NCBI GenBank assembly: GCA_030737875.1
Contig: CM060919.1
Location: 808,153,160 to 808,217,159 of the forward strand
DNA: 64,000 bases
Reading direction: 5' to 3'
Origin: Allium sativum
Taxonomy: Eukaryota > Streptophyta > Magnoliopsida > Asparagales > Amaryllidaceae
How positions within the stretch are numbered: the stretch's first letter is position 1; every line of letters starts with the position of its first letter. This document shows positions 57,071 to 64,000 of the stretch, piece after piece. The translations under genes and the position numbers were made by a program. The notes under the pieces were generated by a model that was given only the letters and a program-made list of their open reading frames with translations, had not been told where the DNA came from and made no database searches.

Positions 57071-58331
57071 AACCCAAACGGTCTAGTCGATCGGCTCCCT
57101 AAGCCTAACTCGTCACGTGTTGGTGTCAATACGGCCCAAACATGATTGTAGTCGAACTGTGTTGGGTCCACCCTTCGGGTGTATCAAGCCCTAGGGTGTC
57201 AACCCCTGGACACCATGAACATGAGTGCACAGTCTCGATCTACTGGTACCCGTGCATGTTTTCTCCGGCTACGGACTATGTGCACGACCAGAGTCCGCCC
57301 GGAACTACACCGGCGTACCACCCTGCCGTCGTTTATTGGTCGCTTACCTCCAGTTCAGTAATCGTGCCCCCACCCTAGCCTAGTCCCTAGGGTCATGATG
57401 ATACAAACTAGGGATTACTGCTGGAGTGGACCCCCATTGCTAGGATTTTTCTAGTGGGTTAAGTACGGTTTAACCCCTTTACTAATCATGGATTAACTTG
57501 GTTAAGTGTAACGATGAGTTCACGACTTAACCCCGATTAATCTACCAAGCCCAAATTGGTTAAGTATTAAATGGACCATGACTTAACCCTAATCATGAGG
57601 CATTAATTAATTAATGCGCCTTAACCTCTCACATTAGACTTTGTTGTGGTTACTAGTTAAGCCGGGCGGGTCCGGGTAGCTTTACACCACAACTTGGTCT
57701 AACCTCGGGTCCAAGGTACGACATGGCCAACTTCTCACATTGGGTCCTATTATTTGTAGCAACTAGTTAAGCCGGTCAGTTCCGGGTAGGTTTACGCTAC
57801 AAACTCAACCCAACCTCGAGTTGGTCACACTTATCTTTTCTAAGTGTCATGTCCATCTTGTTTCCAAAAAACATTACAAGTTTTCAAGCAATTGGGCAGA
57901 CCTAACTTAATAGGTAAATTCCCAATGGGTAGACCTAACTTAATAGGTAAATTCCCAAGCTTGTGTTTTTATGTCTTTTTAGTTTACCCAACCCCAAACG
58001 CAATCCCATCGCTTACATATCGCAATAGCGCATAAAGGATAGAAAGAGGGAACTTGGCATAATCATGACATAAAAGTGTTGAAGCCACAAGTTCAACATG
58101 GTGGCATATGAAATGTTCATGTGTTCATACCCTTGCATATTACATCTTTAGGCCCCAAAAGCATGCATAAAACCAAACTTGGCATATTGGTGATACATGG
58201 TGCTAAATGACATGTAGAAATGGCCATAAGTTCGCATTTAGCCTCACATGCAAGTTATCACAAGAGATATGATAACTTACATGTTGCCAAAATGCAACCT
58301 TTAGCATAAAGCTTGAAGCTTTATGTTCACA

Positions 58332-58652
58332 TACTCAAGATAAGCTTGCATAACATGATAACATGAACAAGATGGTCATCCCAAACTTGCATAACATACT
58401 TGCATATCATAACATGGCATACTTGCATAGCATAACATGGTAAACTTGCATAACATGACATGATGAACTTGCATATCATAGCATGATACACTTGCATAAC
58501 ATAACTTGGCAACTTGCATATAAACTTGCATAACATGACTTGCATATCATATGACAAACTTGCATATCAAACTTGCATAACATAACTTGATGAACTTGCA
58601 TAACACATCATAGTAAACTTGCATATCACATCATAGTAAACTTGCATATCAT
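58332..58652. repeat. irregular TTGCATA array (second LTR)
   Basis: Counterpart of 51170-51490, one difference seen. Confidence 0.85.
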
Positions 58653-58997
58653 ACATTTAACTTTAGAGTTCAAGTATGAAAGTAGAATAGGGCTTACAAT
58701 GCTTAGGAAATATGACAAAGCCCTTATGCAACCAATTAGACCCAAAATGCAAGCTCTAACATAAAAACCCTTGAGCAAAAATGATCAAAACTCTTTCTTT
58801 ATGATGTAAATATGGAAACTTGACTTGAATGCAAGTTAATGAGGCTCATACAAGCTTGAAAACACTTGTATGCATGGAAAATCTTATAAAAATTTATTTA
58901 GAAATTTTATGAAGAGAGTGGAGGCCATGAGAGGATTGATTTTGCCATAGTTTAGTTGCTAGAATGAATAATGAGGATTTAGGGTTAGGTTAGGGTC

Positions 58998-59007
58998 TTA
59001 TTTATAG
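58998..59007 (-). promoter_or_regulatory. TATA box of the young element (5' LTR, active position)
   Basis: Minus strand CTATAAATAA. This copy lies upstream of gag in element orientation. Confidence 0.65.
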
Positions 59008-59484
59008 ATTAGGCAAGTGTTTTAGGCCATAGGATTAAACCCTAGTTCCAATCTCAGCCCTCAAAACCGAATCTGGCCCCCAAGCTCAACACAAACTCAA
59101 AATGGTGCACCAGGCTAAACAGCCCGGCTGAGCCAAGTCGACAGGGCTGTCGACTTGGTCCAACCAAGTCGACTCCCAAGTCGATAGGGCTGTCGACTTG
59201 GGTGTTCTGGCGGGACTTCTCCCGCCTGGCCCAATCTGATCCTAATTTTCAAATTCAAACTTGAATTTGAAATCTGTTTTTACTTTGAATTTTTCTGAAA
59301 ACTTCATTGGGCCTTAATCGGGTCATACGGACTCCGATTTTCGAAAACTCGGACTCTATTTCGCGTATTTTTCCGAGACGAACGCAATGGCATAGCCCGT
59401 TTCCCTTGATTCAGATTTTAGAATTAAATTCTGCCTCGATTTACATTATTACAGGTTATTGAAAATACGGGTTGTTACAGAGAG

Positions 59485-60997
59485 GGCGGGATAATGGGGG
59501 ACGTAATCGAGGGAGTAAGGAGGAGGTAAGAATGGCACACAGTTTAATATATGTTGATCAATGGTTCAGTATCTAATCATATGCACATCAGTCATGGATC
59601 ATAGTTCCCTCCGTATCTATATTAGGGCACTTAATTCCCTCCATATCTATATTAGGGCACTTACCCTAATGACTAATGGCTTTCATTTCCTCTCTTGAAG
59701 CCCTCTTTTTGTCGAATTCGACAATTCAGGAGTTCCACAAGTACAGTACCAAAAGAAGAAAAGGAGAATTACAATCGGAAGGTAATGGGGAGACAAAAAT
59801 GAAGACAACATGCGCAATAGAAAGGGTCAAGGGCCCTCAACGCCTCTAAAGTCTAAGTAGAAGGCTTCACTCAGGTATTTAAAAGTTATACCATATTTAT
59901 TCTAGCACAACTTGATAGCATATGGACTAGGAGATAATATTTAGTCTAAAATTAAGGTGGAAAAGCTGAAATTTTAGTTTGGTTCTCATAAAGGAATATA
60001 TGTTCGCGTATTTGTTTTTTTAGTTCTCTAGGATTTATGTTAAATTTTCTAGTTTACAATTTTAACCCATCTACATATGTATTGTATGCATATTCAGTTT
60101 TTCTATGTACAATTCGTTTTCTCCATTGTTTTGTGATATATGATCTTTATTGTTTTTTGTAGTTTTCCCTTGCTAACATGTGTGCATGTTTATATACACT
60201 TCTGACCTTAGCTTGCTGCCCTGAATCTTGTTATTGATATGTGTATATCTTTATTATGTTTGCATATGTCTAACTCGTTTACTAATACACACATATCTTA
60301 GATATCTTAATATAATATTTTATATCCACTATTGATTATAAGAGTTCTAATCATGATTGAACGTGTGCTGGTGTATATTTTCATCATGCATTATTCCCTA
60401 TACCTTCCTTTGCTCCCATGTTGGCCTGTTGCCTGTTGATTTGTGTCATTGTTGTATTTTTTTATTTTGTCAATGTTTACTTGTCTTGAGTCATTGTTGG
60501 TTGTAATTCTTGTCCAACCTGGGTTATTTATAGTTTTTGCATGTTGTACACATTGGAGACATTCAATCTTATATTTAACACACGTAACATTCTTATTTAT
60601 CATACATTTTCAATATTTAGTTTTAAAAGTCATTTTGTGAAGTTTAAATAAGTTAACTTTTTTAATATACTATTTATTTTATTTGAAAATTTATATATTC
60701 CTTTTTGTGTCTGCCTATCCTAGTTTCAATATCTTTATTAGAGTCCATACTTTTATCATATCTTGTCCATTATTGTACCACCTGCTGTGTATATCTCTGA
60801 TACATCTCCTTGTTCAAATCCATCTTCCAGTTGTTTGACCATATAGATTTGAATGTAGCCCAGTTATAATATAAACTGCTTTTCCTAGTCGTTAATTCAT
60901 TCTGCCAATAGTGGTGTTCTTATTTCATAATTTTTATATTTACAGTATTATGCTTTTCATTGTTATATAAAAAGGTCAGCATTTGTAGTTAAGTTTC
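59485..60997. other. AT-rich sequence without recognised genes
   Basis: Right flank of the young element. A purine-rich stretch at 59735-59800 is exon-like but unrecognised. The rest is intron-like AT-rich DNA. Confidence 0.45.
59605..59664 (+). repeat. 30-bp tandem duplication with Stowaway-like start
   Basis: Two units starting TTCCCTCCGTATCTATATTA and TTCCCTCCATATCTATATTA. CTCCCTCCGT is the typical end of Stowaway MITEs, so this may be MITE-terminus debris. Confidence 0.6.
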
Positions 60998-63900
60998 TGA
61001 AACGACCCATGTCGACTATTCAAGCATCGAGAATACCAGGTCATTAATCGAAAGATGTTAGAGGGTGAGAAATAGAAAGAAAGTTAGAATAAAAGAATAA
61101 GAACACAACTGAACGAAATCAGAGTAAACACGAATCTCACATTGGAATGTATAAAAATATATCATATAACAACTTTTGAAATATAAAACTTTGTTTGTAC
61201 TTACATATATAATCAGAGTACGTCACATTCATATCACAACGGAAATAAACTCTAAATATATCTAAAATTTAAGCCTTCGGCTCCAAGCTCCTCCAAGTAT
61301 CTGTAAAAGCCCGACTACTTGACTTCCCATACAAATTTGGGCACCCAAGAGTTTAGGGTAAAACAAAACAAAATAAACTCTGGATCAGTCATGGGACTGG
61401 TGTGAGTAAACTCCAATCACTTGGTTTAACTTTCAAAAATCCTTTTAAAGGAAATGATAATCGTAAGACCGATCCACACATAAACATGGATGGTTTTTAC
61501 CTTACGATAACCAAAACACTTTCCAAAAATCAATAATGTTCCGATATTATAATAGTGTCTAATACAAGTAAATAATAATCTAGCAGAACGCTTCCATCTC
61601 ACGCTCTACATATGTAATATACAATCAAAAACCATGGGTTCTTACTGGAGAATGAATTCCCAACTATGAAAAGGTATGGAACTACCTTTCGACCAGCGTA
61701 CTCTAGAAGCGATACACTGGAGTTCAACAAGAACATCTTGTAACTCAGCCACACATGACCATCCATTCATTTTGCTTGAATGTTATGAATATATTATCAC
61801 CTTACGGTTGGTATACCAACATAACCGTTCTCGGGAGATACAGAAATGAAAAGAAGTAACAAATATGAATATTCTCTAGATGGTGACAATATACCCTAGT
61901 TGGGTGCGACCCATTTAGCCATGCTGCCTGTCCGATTTTTGTCATATCTCGATTGATGAGGCTTGAAGTCATAATGTATCTTTTAACAGATCACATCTTT
62001 ATTTACTTTGAATGTCACATCGCCATACCTGCCAAATCACAAATTGATTTTCCCAAAAATACTATGGGTATAAAGCTAAGAGAAACGAATTCCTCCACTA
62101 CCAACGTAAATACGTTTGAAGAGATCAATTTACGCGATCTATTAGATCTACTCTGTTTGACATTCGTCCATACACGTTGTCCTGGGACTGGACAAACCGA
62201 AGGCACTATTCTGTAATTCCATCTTAGGCAACTTATACCTAGGATCGCCAGAACAGTCCTTGCATAAACTTTGTCTTCAATTATCTTTATCATACTTGAT
62301 TCACAACGCTAATGCCCATGCAGAGTGGTTTTCAGATAATAAATCTGATCATGGTCTCTCCATATTGACGATGGAAAAATGGTCAAAAACTTTGATAGTC
62401 GGTTATTTAACTATCAAAGGAAAACATACATACAAACAACGGTCGTATTTTCAAATGGAAATCTTACCAATCAATCATCATTTCATTTCCCAATTTCCCT
62501 TTAATATCTTTACCCAAATATTTTTCCAACTTTCTTACCCTCTCACAATTTGTTGGAAAACGTTTCCATATATTCACAACTCCTTATTTCCCATATCTCG
62601 AAAATATACGATATTAACATTGGAAAACATATCCATATCTTATTCACGCATCACTATTCTTTCACATCCATCAGTCCCTAACCGTAAACTAGTAAGAGAA
62701 CAACTTCCTAAGTAATTAACCCCGAAGGCCAAAACGAACATCAGATCGACACTCAGAAAGTTGTTCAACTTAACTATTCTCCAGTCAGTTTCTAATTTCC
62801 TTACCTCCATTTCTTAACTTCTTATTAACACAAATCATTTACTCTTATTGTCATTTAAATCTTGCAAATCGTTTGCTCCAAAATCATTATTCACTTTATT
62901 ACGTGAATATTATTCTTCTATAGAAATCTGAACTCATTTTATTAAATCAAATTTTGATTTAAATAAATATTACCATTACAGTTTAAAATCTCATCTATCT
63001 AGTTCTTTTATAAATTCATATTCATATTCCACTTCATAAACTCCATTTACAGGTCTACACTTTGTTAATTACATATTAAGTTTATAGCTAAATCTCGATT
63101 ACACATTCGATTATAAGTTATTGGTTTCTAAACCGAATATTATTTCTCTTATCAAATTCTACATTATATAATATATAATTTCTAGAAATAAATTATTTTA
63201 ATAACATTCGACATTGTCGAATTATAGTTATAGATCCACATTTCGAACATCAAACTAAATTTCATCGTTCTCTTCTGAAATGATTTCCCTTTTCCCTTCC
63301 TAAATTCATCCTTTATTTTCAAATTTATTTAGTAATAATTGTTTCATTTTTTTCTAACATCAAACTACTTGTTTTTAATATAATTAACCAAGTTATCATA
63401 TTTTAGTCCGTTCAAATTAAATTTCTATCTAGAAATAGATTTCCCCTTTTTAAACTCGAATTTTATTTCATATATTTTTACAGTATTTAAATACCAATTA
63501 TTTTAGGTCAATGTTGTTCAAACATCCCACCACACAAAAATCAACCAAAGATTATTCGTCACACCATATAATGCAATATATGAAAAACAATAATATAATT
63601 GTTGAGGAATCCAGTTGGATTCCTTCAACCTGCTTCCGTGCATACACAGATGTTAATCGCATGAATAATACCAGTTTCAGATCAATATGAAATATAATAA
63701 AAAATAAAATCAGTATTCAATTATCGACTTACATATATAAATAACTATATATATTATTTCAACCAATTTACTAGCAAATCAACAAAATAACCATCACACA
63801 ACCATTAAATAATTTTTTATCAATATTTATTAACGTTTACAAAATTATAAAGTTGAACAGAGTTAGTGAGTTTACTCACCTTGGTCGTTAATCGTTAAAT

Positions 63901-64000
63901 AATGATTAACGTCGGTTAGTTATATCAGACGTTTAATTCTTCCATAAGTCGAAACGGTCTCAAAACGATTCCGAACTAGCTTCATAGTTTAGCCTACTTT
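60998..64000 (-). mobile_element. partial long LTR related to the giant-LTR element, truncated by window end
   Basis: Starts TGAAACGACC and follows the LTR at 30007/37641 in order: ATGTCGACTATTCAAGCATCG, CACAACGGAAATAAACTC, CATCTCACGCTCTACATAT, the GAGTTCAACAAGAACATCTTG block, and the GAGGAATCC-x-GTTGGATTCC-type block near 63603. Identity is clearly lower than between the two LTRs at 30-44 kb, so it is a sister subfamily. The first about 30 bp of the related LTR are partly deleted. Orientation by homology is minus. The frames at 61953-62715 are AT-rich LTR sequence without domains. Confidence 0.78.

Larger units (their letters stand above)
49098..59479 (-). mobile_element. young chromovirus-like Ty3/gypsy element with broken pol, 10.4 kb
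   Basis: LTRs of 3220 bp each (49098-52317, 56260-59479), TGTAACACCCC to GGGTTGTTACA, flanked by GAGAG. I counted about 24 differences between LTRs, roughly 99.2% identity, the most recent datable insertion here. The minus-strand interior has primer site, gag-protease, partial RT, integrase remnants and a polypurine tract. RNase H and the integrase C-terminus are missing, and several active-site residues are replaced. It is related to, but distinct from, the element at 5515-15791; no chromodomain was seen. Confidence 0.93.
56260..59479 (-). repeat. LTR of the young element (5' LTR in its orientation)
   Basis: 3220 bp, same length as the other LTR. Carries the 5 x 31-bp array (56916-57070), the TTGCATA array (58332-58652), the palindromes (59133-59202) and the TATA box (58998-59007). 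Confidence 0.94.

Overview
This is repeat-dense nuclear DNA from a flowering plant, probably a eudicot. The base composition is AT-rich and intact single-copy genes are lacking. The retroelement families are plant-type: Tekay/Del-like chromoviruses, a Tat-like gag element and Ty1/copia. I see no intact host gene; every coding trace is transposon protein or a captured host-gene fragment. Species cannot be assigned from the sequence alone.

The left 46 kb is one five-level nest that can be read base by base from target-site duplications. Level 1 is a decayed Ty1/copia element on the minus strand, from about 46275 down past position 1. Level 2 is a CACTA DNA transposon (98-27988, TSD ACA) in its 3' untranslated part. 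Level 3 is a gag-only LTR element of Tat-like type (4666-23216, TSD TGTAT) inside the CACTA. Level 4 is a chromovirus-like element with most of pol lost (5515-15791, TSD TAATC) inside the left LTR of level 3. Level 5 is a 949-bp solo LTR (6957-7905, TSD CCTCT) inside an LTR of level 4. The copia element also carries, in its integrase gene, a 14.1-kb element (30007-44087) whose two LTRs are about 6.45 kb each around only 1.2 kb of interior.

The CACTA element shows no recognisable transposase in its own 9.3 kb. It carries pieces of at least four unrelated plant genes, with introns where visible: beta-tubulin C-terminus, actin, an alpha/beta-hydrolase and a GH51 alpha-L-arabinofuranosidase. It also holds two foldback motif arrays. 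It is best described as a gene-capturing (Pack-type) CACTA.

To the right, 46276-49097 and 59485-60997 are low-information AT-rich sequence with a tRNA-Ala-like half and a short tandem duplication. Between them is a young chromovirus-like element (49098-59479, TSD GAGAG) with near-identical 3220-bp LTRs but a broken pol. From 60998 to the window end lies part of another long LTR related to the giant-LTR element.

Functionally the window is a record of successive insertions. None of the elements looks autonomous, so the recent ones must have used proteins supplied by relatives elsewhere. LTR divergence agrees with the nesting order: old for level 3, lower for level 4, lowest for the isolated 49-59 kb element.
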